Positions 1 to 11,121 of a DNA stretch of 64,000 nucleotides are shown here, piece after piece. The notes under the pieces were generated by a model. The model was not told the DNA's origin. It searched no databases and saw only the letters and a program-made list of their open reading frames with translations. The position numbers and the translations under genes are program-made. This stretch comes from Datura wrightii (taxonomy: Eukaryota > Streptophyta > Magnoliopsida > Solanales > Solanaceae). Position 1 is the first letter of the stretch. Each line of letters starts with the position of its first letter. The stretch spans positions 152,842,501 through 152,906,500 of the forward strand of contig JASDFA010000016.1 of assembly GCA_035772735.1 (NCBI GenBank). Reading direction: 5' to 3'.

Positions 1-739
1 TTTCTTGTTGAGGTTTTGAACTTGTGTAATGATTCTTGGTAATAATTGATATGGTTTATTCTTCTTCTTGCATGTTGTTCTATTAGTTCTTGTGCTTATT
101 ACATTCTTGATTGGCCACCATTAATGTATATCTAAAAAGTCCAATTTCACTCGAGAGAGCATGAAATTGGAAAGTTGTGAATTAATAGGGTATTGTTCTT
201 AACTTGATTTGGGAAAATTGGGTTTTGATGTGCTTTCTTGATAGAAATATACTTGAAAGCCGTATTAGTCAATTTAGGAACCGGAATTGTAGTGTTAGGT
301 CATAAATTTCATTTGATCACAGAAATGTAGACGAATGGTTTATGATTCTAAAGTGAAATTAAATACGGAAGTTTTAATTTCTAGGCAAACGTTCTTGACT
401 AGCAATATGAAGAAGAGGATGACCAAATTATCATGATTATCAACTCCATTACTTGTTCTTAACCTTGGCATGAGCATATCCATTGTCTGAATTCAACGTA
501 AATAATAGTTGTTAAGTTTAGAATATAATTAGTTTAGAAACAAAACTCCCTCAATTCTTGATTGGATAGTTGTTAGCATAGTTAGAAATAGAATAGAAAT
601 ATAGTGAACTAGGAAATTTTGCATATCTAGAGCAGCCTCCTTGGATCGATACTTGGCTACTTAGCCACTTTATTACTTGTTTGACCACGTACACTTGCGT
701 GTCGGTGTATAATATATACCGAACAGCAGACCGCGAACA
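1..739 (+). repeat. 3' end of an Athila-type LTR (element I)
   Basis: This is the reverse complement of the LTRs at 55047 and 63562, for example the segments containing GGATCGATACTTGGCT and CACTTGCGTGTCGGT at about 643-704. It ends with CGCGAACA at 739. No tRNA-Asp primer site follows, so this is the outer end of a 3' LTR or of a solo LTR, not a 5' LTR. Its terminal bases match the B subfamily better than A. The next five bases (cccac) would be half of a target-site duplication, but the other half lies outside the window. The LTR start is also outside. Confidence 0.85.
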
Positions 740-954
740 CCCACAAATAATGACCCATTCAATCAAGCCACAGTCCATACAATCCCCTCGTGGGTTCTAG
801 GAAAATTTCTGATAGCTTTCTGGTAATGAAACAACGAGCACTTCCAATGACTCGTTGGACCCTACAACGAACCATAATAAGGTTCGTTGTTTGGTTCTGG
901 TATTGTTTTATTGTTGTTTTCTGTTGTAAGACTTGGGTCTGACCTAGGGAACAT
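740..954. other. unassigned stretch between LTR I and G1
   Basis: No coding sequence is visible. It carries an ACGA/TCGT word cluster (aatgactcgttggaccc near 847 and acgaacc...ggttcgt near 867-886) resembling the dyad words in the LTRs of F and G. It is probably a scrap of such an LTR or of G1's flank, but I cannot place it. Confidence 0.4.
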
Positions 955-2638
955 TTGGGGTGTTGCAAGGTGGTTGGAGCTTTTGAAGGATTATGATATG
1001 AGTGTCCTTTATCATCCCGGCAAAGCTAATGTTGTGGGGGACGCTCTTAGAAGGCTTTTATGGATAGTGTGTCCAATGTAAATGAGGAAAGAAAAGAGTT
1101 ATTGAAGGATGTGCATCGGCTTGCACAACTAGGAGTCTGTCTTGTTGACTCAACAGATGGAGGTGTCATTGTTTAGAATGGGCCAAAATCTTCCTTGGTG
1201 ACCGAGGTCAAAACTAGACAAGATGAGGATCCTATTTTAGTAATGTTGAAGGATGCCATTCAGAATCAAAAGGTGCAGGTCTTCTCTTAAGGGGGAGATG
1301 GTGTGCTTCGATATCAGGGTCGTTTGTGTGTTTTGGGTGTTGATAATTTAAGAAATCAGATGTTGCACGAAGCTTATGGTTCCAGATATTCTATACATCC
1401 AGGTGCCACCAAGATGTACCATGACTTATGAGAAGTCTATTGGTGGAATGGCATGACGAAGGACATAGTAGAGTTTGTGGCTAAGTGTCTGAATTGTCAA
1501 CAGGTAAAGGTTGAGCATCAAAGCCCTGGGGGTGTGCTTCAAGACATTGGTAACCCTATTTAGAAGTGGGAGAAAATCAATATGGACTTCATTACAGGGT
1601 TGCCTCATACTCGCCGACAGTATGACTCTATTTGGGTGGTTGTAGATAGGTTGACTAAAACAGCTCATTTTCTACTGGTCAAATCTACCGATTCAACAGA
1701 GGATTATGCTAAGTTATACATTCGGGAGTTAGTTTGGTTGCATGGAGTGCCATTGTCCATCATATCATATAGAGGTACTCACTCTACCTCACAGTTTTGG
1801 AGATTGTTTCAGAAGGGACTTTGTACTCAAGTCAAGCTTAGCATATCATTTCACCCACAAACCGATGGTCAGGTTAATCGAACCATTCAAACTCTTGAGG
1901 ATATGTTGAGAGCATGTGTGATTGATTTCAAGGGTAGTTGGGATGATCATTTGCCTCTCATTGAGTTTGGATATAATAACAGCTATCATTCTAGCATTTA
2001 GATGGCTCCATTTGAGGCTCTCTATAGGCAGAGATGTAGATAGCCTATTAGTTGGTTCGAAGTTGGTGAAGCTATATTGATAGGTACAAATTCAGTCCAT
2101 GAGGCTATGGAGAAAGTTTAGCTTATAACAGACAAGTTGAAAACAACTCAAAGTCGCCAAAAGTCCGATGACGATGTGAGGAGGAGGGAGCTTGAGTTTG
2201 AAGTTGATGATTGGGTGTTCTTGAATGTATCTCCCATGAAGGGAGTGATGAGGTTTAGAAAGAAAGGGAAACTCAGTCCCCGTTATGTTGGTTCATACCG
2301 GATTGTGAAACGGGTTGGCTAGGTAATATGAGTTGGAGTTGTCCTCAGAATTTGCTTTTGTTCATCCAGTGTTCCATGTATCGTTTTCAAAGAACTGTTT
2401 GGGTGATCCGGATTTGGTTGTTCCAGTAGATAGTGTGGGTGTGAAGGATGGCCTTTGCTATGAGGAGGTTCCGATGGAAATACTTGATTATCATATTCAA
2501 AAGCTAAGAAACAAAGAAGTAGCCTCAGTCAAGGTGATGTGGAGGAACCAGCATGTTGAAGGAGCTACATCGGAAGCCGAAGCAGATATGATGGCTAAAT
2601 ACCCGCATCTATTCTCTCCTGGCTCAGTTCCAGCATGA
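955..2638 (+). pseudogene. G1: broken Tekay-type pol fragment (RNase H end, integrase, chromodomain-like tail)
   Basis: This is the 3' part of a chromovirus polyprotein. It opens with the end of RNase H (RWLELLKDYD, then YHPGKANVV, near 970-1035). A one-base loss near 1048 then shifts the frame. Integrase follows: an HHCC zinc-binding region (IHPG...CLNCQQ, about 1390-1505) and a core domain starting MDFITG at 1582. The second catalytic Asp is lost (SYRG where relatives read SDRG, about 1767) and the third acidic residue reads N in GQVNR (about 1870). In-frame stops such as TAG at 1999-2001 and a frameshift near 2325 follow. The tail (VKVMWRN...YPHLF, about 2529-2620) resembles the chromodomain-like end of F and H. 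Gag, protease and reverse transcriptase are absent. It is non-functional. Confidence 0.85.
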
Positions 2639-2848
2639 GGTACTAGTTTCCTCCCTAGTATTCTATTAAGTCTCTTGTTTAGTTCATGTCCCCCAGTTTC
2701 TTTCATGTTAATATATGTATATGTGATTCATGAATTTAGTTCAGTCATGTAGTTCAGCTCGGAGTTAGTCACTCTATTAATTTTCAGCTTAAATGTTAAG
2801 TATTTGAATATGATGATTGCATTTCTCAGCTTTTCAGTATGATTTCCC

Positions 2849-2883
2849 ATATTCGAGGACTAATGTTCCCAAGGTGGAGATAT
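2849..2883 (+). other. G1 pre-PPT stem-loop and polypurine tract
   Basis: An imperfect stem (atattcg / ctaatgt) closes an AGGA loop at 2856-2859. The purine tract aaggtggaga (2871-2880) lies just before the LTR start at 2884. The same arrangement occurs in every other element here whose tract is visible. Confidence 0.65.
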
Positions 2884-3220
2884 TGTAATACACTGGAAGC
2901 CCTAAGATCAGACTCGAGGGTTGAAACAGAGAAAACTAGATTTTCTGCACCAGGTCAAAGGACGAGTCGTCCAGTGACCTGTGAGGTGCACCACGAGTCG
3001 TTAAGTGACTCGTGGGGAGAAAGTAAGATTTGGTTGAGTTTTGAGATTTGATGGTGACCACGGGTGTGACCACGAGTCATGGTTAGCACCACGATTCATT
3101 ATGTTGGCCGTGGTTAGAGTTGATTGAAGGTTGAAGAAGTTGGGCAGTGTTGGACATGATTTCCCTCGTGGTGACCCTTAGAAGGCAAGATTTCAGTGCA
3201 GGAAATGACTTAAGACCACA
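2884..3220 (+). repeat. G1 3' LTR, truncated
   Basis: It begins TGTAATAC after the purine tract and parallels the G2 LTR at 46037 for about 330 bp, including the repeated ACGAGTCGT words. The similarity to G2 stops at about 3216-3220, where a new sequence starting TGATAATG begins. That is read here as the boundary with element E. Confidence 0.75.
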
Positions 3221-3306
3221 TGATAATGTCCAAAATATATTCTTCATGCAAAGAGTATAAACAGTTACTGTATCAAAACAAATATCCCGACGGATGTCGG
3301 GGTTGA
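3221..3306 (-). repeat. Element E 3' LTR, terminal piece left of H
   Basis: This short piece starts TGATAATG and is continuous with 13761-15224 once H and one copy of its target duplication are removed. The text bridging the two (a tcggggttga end followed by atcccacaggga) reads like the U5 side of an Athila-type LTR. The exact left end is uncertain by a few bases, and ccaca at 3216-3220 could be a target duplication. Confidence 0.55.
3302..3306. repeat. Target-site duplication of H, left copy (gttga)
   Basis: The five bases gttga directly precede the TGTTATACC start of the H 5' LTR and recur at 13756-13760 directly after TGACA. They prove H is one complete insertion. Confidence 0.95.
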
Positions 3307-3427
3307 TGTTATACCCCGTAAGATTTCCGGCACCTAGATGGCCTATTCACGCGTTGGTTAAGCATATTTGAAAGCCATACATGCTAGAGAAAGGCCCGGG
3401 AAAATATGGGACAAGAAACCTGTCGAA

Positions 3428-3541
3428 CCATCACGGAAGGAGCCGGGGCAGAGCCCTTCCGCGATGGCAACGTGTCACGGAGGTGGAGCCTCCACGTTGG
3501 TTCCATGACACGTTGGGCCTGTCCAGGCCCATGTATATAAA
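3428..3541 (+). promoter_or_regulatory. H 5' U3 promoter region: two dyads and a TATA box
   Basis: Dyad 1 has 13-bp arms at 3428-3440 and 3455-3467 (CCATCACGGAAGG / CCTTCCGCGATGG, one mismatch). Dyad 2 has arms at 3471-3483 and 3500-3512 with a 16-nt spacer. A TATA box (tatataaa) follows at 3534-3541. Dyad 2 has the same arms, spacer length and spacer core as the modules in the Athila-type elements A, B and C. Confidence 0.8.
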
Positions 3542-4730
3542 GCCCCACTTCACTTTTAAATCAGTTCATCCCTTATAATTTCCAGAGAAAACGCAGCAAA
3601 CAGAGAGAGAGACGAAGAGGGTTATACATTATCGTCCGATTACGCTGCCAAACGTAGTCCAAACTTAAATTAACTCTAGATACCGAGGTATTTAGCAGCA
3701 GGGAGCATTCCTACTGATTTTGTTTCGCGAAATACGGCCGACGAATCGTCGAGCTGCCGGACTAAGGTAAGTAGAATTGCTCCAAACTAGTGACTATATG
3801 CTCCTAGCAGTAAAATGAATACTTCTCCCTTCTGGACTTCTAAAAAAATAGCAAGTTTTCGACCGTCTTTCGATAAGCCTAAGTTTAGGCTATAATTATA
3901 TTGAAAGTGATGTCGTCCTTCAGAATAAAGCTGTATTTAGCACTAATTAACGTGTATATGAATGCAGTTGAGAAAAATAGCTGGAATACTGACTGAGCCT
4001 CGCCCGACAGTCGGATAATTCGAGGTTAAGGTATGTGAAGTTGTTCTTCGGCAAGTTAGTAAGTCTTAGCTTGGTAAATCATAGTAAACTCCGTATTTGA
4101 AACTCTCGGAGTTGAATGTTGAGAATTAAGTAAGTCTAAGAGATTCTGAGTTGTGTTGCCGTATTGTATTCAGTCCGAAAGTTAGTAAAGCATGCGCCAA
4201 AGAGCGAGTTAGCATTCCAAATTCAGTATAGCTTATTGTATGATTAGCAAGCATGTTGTAGAATAAAAAGATACAGATTTTCAGAATGAAAGCTAATAAA
4301 GTAAAATAAGATAGACAGACAGTTTTATGGCTATAGACTGGCCATTCAGATAGATGGAATATTGGCTACAGATTAGCCAACAGTTAAAGAAAGATTTCAG
4401 AATCAGCATAATCAGTAAAGAATCAGTTCAGTATAGAAACAGATCAGAATAAGAAGTTAGATTTCAGATAGTCTTTTCAGTTATACATGCTTGCTATTTA
4501 TATGTGCTATTTATTTGTTGAGACTTGATGTGGCATGAGGGCACCTTATTGAGCATCCTCGCTGCCCCTGGGTTGGTAATCATGTCGCCCACTGAGCGGG
4601 TGGGTTTACGTCACTCCAAGGAGTGGCATGCCGTCCCCAGTTTGGACGAAGATGGGATGAAGCTTTCTCCATATCAGGCTGATCAGCATTACAGTATAGA
4701 TAGCCCTGTTGTGCGCAAGCGCCCAGGGAA

Positions 4731-4760
4731 CAGATACAGATACAGTTACAGTTACAGATC
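4731..4760 (+). repeat. Short CAGATA/CAGTTA tandem tract in the H LTR
   Basis: Six-base units cagata and cagtta repeat in tandem. The same tract is present in the 3' LTR near 12583-12612. Confidence 0.8.
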
Positions 4761-5907
4761 TTATTACAGGTGCAACTCTGGTTTCAGATAGCCCCGAGGA
4801 GAGTTCCAGGGAACCAGACCCTATCTGTTACTGTCTGCACAGGAGTCCTCCGAACTCAGACACGGTTATTTATATCGGAGGCTATGGCCTGTGCCAGAGA
4901 CCCAGGGGGCCGGTAGAGGAGCTTCGAGTGAGCAAATAAGTGGAGTGACTTATTTTTGGCTGGTTTTGACTTAGGTAGGGGTGTATAGATTGTTTGCTTG
5001 CTTGGCGCCATCCGACTTATAGGGGTTGGTATTGGCTCTTTCTTGCTAAATGTATATATTTATGTGCTTTATATATATACTAGTTAATAGATAGCAGGCC
5101 GCCGTGACTACTGACATGCTCCTGCCTATCAGTACAGAAAGGTTTGATCTAGTTCCTATCAGCTCTTCAGATTCAGTTACCTTCTGCTCACAGACTTGTT
5201 AGTTATGTTATCTGTATTCAGTTGTATTATTTCAGTTGCTTTGCATACTCGGTACCAGTGGTACTGACGCCCAGCGGGGCGCTACATTACTTGCCTGCAG
5301 GTACTCATAAACGAGGAGGCGATCCCTCGTGATCCTAGCCAACGCAGAGTCATCAGCTCCTGTTATCCGGAGCTTGATATTTCAGAGGTTTACATCATTT
5401 CCTTTTGTTGTACAGTATGGGTAGGTCGGGGCCCTATCCCGACCATCTTATCAGTATTCCTAGAGGCTTGCAGTCTATATATATTTCCGTGTGGCCAGTT
5501 GAGCCGGTCCTGTGAGGCCGTGCAGTTTGCTATAGCTGTTTAGCATTTCAGTTTATGTTGGCCGTGTGAGGCCATAGTTTGATAGTAGTGGTGACCTTGC
5601 CGGTCACGTAGTTGTTCAGTAGTCCCTTTGTTGAGTCCCAAATGACTAGACGACATGGTGGCCTTATTGGCTCGCATAGGTTCCTTGTTACGAGTATGTT
5701 TTTGGTTAGCTGTTATTACAGGTACAGGTGGCTATAGGCCAGTTGGCCGGAGGCTGTGTTTACAGCCGTTATATAGCCCTTTGTTTCCAGAAATTTGAGT
5801 TAGAGCTAGCCAGGTGTCAGCTGTGCTTAGGCTCACCACTTAGCAGTCCAGGTCCTACTAGGGCACCAGGTGCCAGTCATACCCCCCAAGGCGGGGCGTG
5901 ACAAACT

Positions 5908-5920
5908 TGGTATCAGAGCA
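5908..5920 (+). other. H primer-binding site (initiator tRNA-Met)
   Basis: TGGTATCAGAGCA, four bases after the LTR end, is complementary to the 3' end of plant initiator tRNA-Met, the usual primer for this group. Confidence 0.9.
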
Positions 5921-6118
5921 GGTCGTGTCCCAGGGAGTCTTCAAGCCGTGCTAAGTATAGTCTTTTCTATGGATGTGTTGTGCACCACATACTATAGGCA
6001 GGAGGCTGCGAGGCATGATAGGATGGTTACTCTTCTTTCTCACTCAGTCATGCTATAGAACGGTATATGATAGGGTCGGGTTCCTAAAACTTATCATATT
6101 CTTTGTCTACAGATAAGA

Positions 6119-7502
6119 ATGGTAGATCAGCGACACCCTGCCACAGGCAGGAGATTAGACACAGCAGCAGGAGAAGGCACCAGCAGGATGCCTCAGTTCC
6201 ATTCAGAGTCAGCCCGATCTGAGGGTGATATAGAGGCTTCATCACAGCCCTCTCAACAGTCCCCCTCACATCAGGAGCCGTTGGGCACTACACCGCCCCC
6301 GATAGCTCCTGTGCCTTCGCCATCAGATCAGGAGGTTCGTAGCGCTGTAGTTATGTTGGCGCAAATGATGGCCACACAGCTCCAGTCAGTGCCACCTGTA
6401 GCAGCAGAGCCTTCAGGTGGGTCAGGTAGTTCCAGGGTCAGGGAGTTTTTGGCACTAGGTCCTCCACAGTTTACTGGGTCAGATCAAGCAGAGGACCCCC
6501 AGGACTTCCTAGATCAGATGCAGAGAATTTTCCGAGTTATGCATGTGACCCCTACAGAATCAGTTGAGCTGGCAGTGTTTCGGTTGGGGGACATAGCTGT
6601 ATTATGGTACGAGAGTTGGGAAAGGTCTCGAGGGAGAGATATTGCCCCTCTGACCTGGTCCAGCTTCTCGGAGGCCTTCCTGGACCGTTATTTGCCACGG
6701 GAGATCCGGCAGGCCCAGATGGATCAGTTTTTGCATTTGGAGCAGGGGGTGAGGAGTGTACGAGAATATTCCCTACAGTTCGACTCCCTAGCCCGCTATG
6801 CTCCAGCCTTTGTGGATACTATGCCATCCAGAGTCCACCGGTTCATTATGGGTCTGAACCCGGAATACATTGAAGCTTGCATGACGGCTACGTTACGAGA
6901 AGATATGGATATTGCCCGAGTACATGCCTTTGCTCAGACCATTGAGGGTCTTAGACTGCGGCAACAGAGTAGCAGACAGACCAGTCAGGAACAGCGCCGC
7001 AGAGATAGATCGGACGAGATGCAAAGAGAATTTCAGAGAGAACCCAGGCCTCGACTATCAGATAGACCCCCTAGACCCCCACCTCCACCACAGCAGCAGC
7101 AACGAGGTAGATTTGCTCGTCGAGGGCAGTCAGAGCCCAGTGGCAGTTCTAGAACAGTAGAGTTCCCGCAGCAGAGAAGGGAGAGCAGAGCAGATTTACA
7201 CCCCCACCCTACCCTAATTGCGGCCGACCTCACACCAGAGCTTGTAGATATGGCTCCACTGGGTGTTATATTTGCGAACAGGAGGGGCATCGGATGAGAG
7301 ATTGTCCGACCAGAGGTCAGGGGAGTACAGACAGCTAGGACAGGGGATCCACAAGGCCACGAGCCCCAGCAGCCTCAGCGGGGCGTGGGCCTTCAGGTTC
7401 AGTAGGCAGAGGCCAAGGTAGATTAGGAGCTTCTAGTTCAGGTACGGGCTCAAGCCGTACTTATGGATTACCGGGGAGACAGGACTCAGAGGCGTCACAG
7501 GT
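6119..7502 (+). pseudogene. H gag (capsid/nucleocapsid), frameshifted
   Basis: The frame starts at ATG 6119 and stays open for 392 codons to 7297. It has an N-terminal low-complexity Ser/Pro/Gln region (residues about 1-110), then the retrotransposon gag domain (about 125-250, with WYESW and a YLPRE...FLHLEQG...EYSLQFDSLARYAP stretch), then an Arg/Pro/Gln-rich linker. The zinc knuckle CX2CX4HX4C (CYICEQEG, H, RMRD, C) lies at 7264-7305 in the next frame. A small indel upstream of about 7260 therefore disconnects it from the capsid. Gag would package the RNA in virus-like particles in the cytoplasm. A further frame change separates it from protease. Confidence 0.85.
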
Positions 7503-7870
7503 ATGATGACTATCTATTCATGCCCTGCTTACGTATTAATTGATCCAGGATCCACTCTGTCATATATTACCCCATTTGTGGCACGAAATTTCAATGTTGC
7601 ACCAGAATTATTACAGCAGTCCTTTTCAGTATCCACGCCCGTCGGTGACTCTATTATAGCTAGTAGAATTTACCGAAGGTGTACAGTGGAGGTTGCTGAC
7701 CGCCAGACTACAGTAGATCTGGTAGAGCTAGAAATGATATACTTCGATGCCATAATGGGTATGGATTGGCTAGTGCCGTGCTATGCCAATGTAGAATGTT
7801 GGACCAAGACGGTCCGATTCCACTTTCCAGGAGAGGCAGTGCGAGAGTGGAAAGCACAGCTACTCCAAAA
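7503..7870 (+). pseudogene. H aspartic protease region
   Basis: This is a retropepsin-type protease that would cut the Gag-Pol polyprotein. The active-site region reads VLIDPGSTLSYITP (near residues 12-25), followed by FSVSTPVGDS and the C-terminal IMGMDWL motif. The DPGS form replaces the DSGA/DTGA triad but is, from memory, common in plant elements of this group. The frame is open to 7907, but homology jumps to another frame at about 7865-7870 (KGRFISYLQARKL), so a one-base change has separated protease from RT. No start codon is assigned, because the protein would be part of a polyprotein. Confidence 0.8.
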
Positions 7871-10800
7871 GGTAGGTTTATTTCCTACCTTCAGGCAAGG
7901 AAATTGATAACTAAGGGATGTATTTACCACCTAGTCAGAGTTCAGGATGTTCGGGCAGAATCTCCGACACTCTAGTCTGTTCCGGTAGTGAACGAGTTCC
8001 TTGATGTGTTTCCAAATGAGTTACCTGGTATTCCCCCAGAGAGGGAAATAGATTTCACTATTGATTTATTACCAGGCACTCAGCCTATATCAATTCCTCC
8101 TTACCGTATGGCTCCTGCAGAACTCAGAGAGCTGAAGGAGCAGTTGAAAGATTTGTTAGATAAAGGTTTCATCAGGCCGAATACTTCACCATGGGGTGCG
8201 CCAGTTCTATTTGTGAGGAAGAAAGATGGCTCGCTCCGTATGTGCATAGATTATCGGTAGTTGAACAAAGTTATAGTAAAGAATAAGTATCCGCTTCCCA
8301 GAATAGATGATTTGTTTGATCAGCTACAAGGGGCCAGATACTTTTCCAAGATTGACTTGCGGTCCGGATATCATCAGGTTCGAGTTCGTGAAAGAGATAT
8401 TCCCAAAACGGTGTTCAGGACCCAATATGGACACTTTGAATTTCTAGTTATGTCCTTTGGGTTAACGAATGCCCCAGCAATATTCATGGACCTGATGAAT
8501 AGTATTTTCAGACCATACTTGGACCTGTTCGTGATCGTGTTTATTGATGATATTCTGGTGTATTCTCGCTCTGAAGCAGATCACCAGGCTCATTTACGGA
8601 CAACACTCCAGATCCTCAGGGACCGCCAGTTATATGCTAAGTTTTCCAAGTGTGAATTCTGGCTTAATTCAGTAGCCTTTCTAGGGCATATTGTGTCGGA
8701 TGCTGGTATACAGGTTGACATGCAAAAGATAGAAGCAGTCAAATCATGGCCTAGGCCTACCACTCCGACTGAAGTCCGTAGTTTTCTGGGATTAGCGGGA
8801 TATTACAGGAGATTTGTTGAGGGATTCTCTACTATAGCGGCACCTCTGACCAAACTGACGCAGAAAGCAGCAAAGTTTCAGTGGACAGAGGCATGCGAGT
8901 AGAGCTTCCAGGAACTAAAAGACAGATTAACCTTCGCCCCAGTGTTAGCGTTGACGGAAGGTACAAAAGGTTATTCGGTATATTGCAACGCATCAGGTGT
9001 CGGGTTAGGTTGTGTGTTGATGCATCATGGTAGAGTGATTGCATATGCTTCCAGACAGCTGAGGAAACACGAAAAGAATTACCCTACCCACGACCTGGAG
9101 TTAGCCGCAGTGATCCATGCCTTGAAAATGTGGAGACATTACTTGTATGGCGTCCATGTTGATATTTTTACAGATCATAAGAGCCTACAGTATATCTTCA
9201 CTCAGAGGGAGTTGAATTTGCGACAGCATCGCTGGTTGGAGTTATTGAAAGATTATGACGTGGACATTCTGTATCATCCGGGAAAAGCCAACGTAGTAGC
9301 GGATGCTCTCAATCGTAAGTCCATGGGGAGTTTGGCGTATTTGCAGCCCGAGTAGCGGGAATTGGTCAGGGAGATACATCAGTTAGCTAGCCTAGCCGTT
9401 TGTGTAGCAGAAATAGAGGACGGTGGAGCGGTAATTCAGAACATCGCCGTGTCATCATTAGTTGTGGAAGTGAAAGAACGGCAATATGTGGATCCTGACC
9501 TGATCCAGCTCAAAGACAGAATCCAACAGGGTAAAGCGCCAGATTTTCAGATAACTGAGGATGGAGTGCTACGCTTTAAAGGCCGTCTATGTGTTCTAGA
9601 TGTTTCAAGCCTCCGCTAGCAGATTATGAACGAGGTACATTATGCCCGCTATTCTCTCCACCCAGGCGCAACAAAAATGTACCATTATATCAAAGAAAAC
9701 TACTGGTGGCCAGGTATGAAAAGAGAAATTGCTGAATTTGTAGCCCAGTGTCCTAACTGCCAACAGGTGAAAGCAGAACATTAGAAACCAGGCGGTTTGA
9801 CTCAGGAAATAGCTGTGCCTCTATGGAAATGGGAAGCAATGAATATGGATTTTGTGGCAGGATTACCTCGTACCAGACACATACATGATTCTATATGGGT
9901 GATAGTTGACAGATTGACAAAATCAGCTCATTAGCCAGTAAGAACTACCTTCTCGGCCGAAGATTATGTGGAGTTGTATATCCGAGAGATAGTCAGATTG
10001 CATGGAGTACCAGTATCCATTATTTCAGACAGAGGAGCACAGTTTACGGCTAGATTTTGGCAGTCGTTTCAGAGAGGTCTGGGAACGCAGATTAATTTGA
10101 GCACAACATTCCACCCTCAGACAGATGGACAGGCTGAACGTACTATTAAGACGCTCGAAGATATGTTGCGAGCGTGTGTGCTAGACTTTGGTGGTAGCTG
10201 GGATGAGCATTTTCCCCTAATTGAATTTGCTTATAATAATAGCTATCACTCAGCCATCCAGATAGCGCCTTTTGAAGCCTTGTATGGGCGAAAATGCAGA
10301 TCGCCGGTTGGCTGGTTTGAAATAGGGGAATCGGCGTTAATTGGGCCAGACATTATTCGACAGTCAGAGGAAAAGATAAAGCTTATCAAAGAACGCCTAC
10401 TGACTGTACAGAGCCGCCAGAAATCATATGCTGATATGCGGCGCATAGACTTAGAATTTGATGTGAATGACTGGGTATTTCTGAAGGTATCTCCGATGAA
10501 AGGGGTGATGAGATTCGGCAAGAAAGGTAAGCTCAGTCCGAGGTTTATTGGGCCTTATCAGATTCGTCGAAAGATAGGCCAAGTAGCATATGAGTTGAAC
10601 TTGCCTCCAGAATTGGAATCTGTTCATCCGGTCTTTCATGTATCTATGCCGAGGAAATGCATAGGAGACCCATCCAGAGCAGTCCCTGTCTAGGATATCC
10701 AGGTTACGGAGGAGCTGGCCTATGAAGAGGTTCCAGTAGCCATCTTAGATAGACAGATTCGTAGATTGAGAACTAAGGATATTGCGTCTGTCAAGGTATT

Positions 10801-10885
10801 GTGGCGTAACAAGAACCGAGAGGAGATGACGTGGGAGGCTGAGGAATATATGAAGATTGGATATCCTCACTTATTCCAGACCTAG
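7871..10885 (+). pseudogene. H pol: RT, RNase H, integrase and chromodomain-like tail with TAG stops
   Basis: A single reading frame runs from about 7871 to the natural stop at 10883, interrupted only by TAG codons at 7973, 8258, 8900, 9353, 9617, 9782, 9932 and 10691. RT has the DLRSGYHQ motif near 8355, FGLTNAP near 8457 and an intact FIDD catalytic site near 8542. RNase H follows (about 8900-9320; CNASG near 8987, where the usual D reads N, and FTDHKSL near 9166). Integrase has an HHCC zinc region (about 9655-9770) and a core with MDFVAG, ISDRG and HPQTDGQAER, so all three acidic residues are present. The tail VKVLWRN...YPHLF (10792-10878) is chromodomain-like. Apart from the stops and the RNase H Asp the protein is well preserved. 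Confidence 0.88.
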
Positions 10886-11121
10886 ACAGGCGACAGGTAT
10901 GTCCGTATTATTACTTATCCAATACCTTGTGGTTGTGTATGTATAAATGAGAAAGATTGATGTTTAGCTATCAAGTAAATCTTAAAGTATTGTGTGCAGT
11001 ACCTGTATTGGACTTTTCTGTGTTTCAAGTTTTTGGGATAGTGCATATTACAGGGGAAACTCTGCCGAAATTTTCTTAGAAACAAGTTGAGTAAGTTGAG
11101 AAGTCCTCCAGATAGAAGTTT

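Larger units (their letters stand above)
3307..5903 (+). repeat. H 5' LTR
   Basis: It runs from TGTTATACCCC to GGCGTGACA and is matched base for base over long stretches by 11160-13755. In the first 250 bp the two LTRs differ at about 8% of positions; in the next 260 bp at about 4% (counted by eye). Open frames within it (near 3381, 4525 and 4709) recur in both LTRs, have no recognisable domain and are not considered genes. Confidence 0.95.

Noticed and set aside
740..954. A solo LTR or separate element between I and G1
   Set aside because: Only weak similarity to the ACGA/TCGT words of F and G is visible, and no TG...CA ends or duplication could be defined.
3428..3515. CRISPR-like reading of the regularly spaced palindromes
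   Set aside because: The units lie in LTR promoters of eukaryotic retrotransposons. There are only two or three per site, with no variable spacers between direct repeats.
4525..4939. Overlapping open frames in the H LTRs (also 12377-12791) rich in DTDTVTVT-type residues
   Set aside because: They occur in both LTRs, arise from a CAGATA/CAGTTA tandem tract, and show no domain or coding context.
7973..10693. Possible reassignment of TAG to glutamine, because TAG stands at Gln positions so often
   Set aside because: The young copy A also has TAA and TGA stops, intact B uses normal codons, and C-to-T decay at CHG sites explains TAG without a code change.
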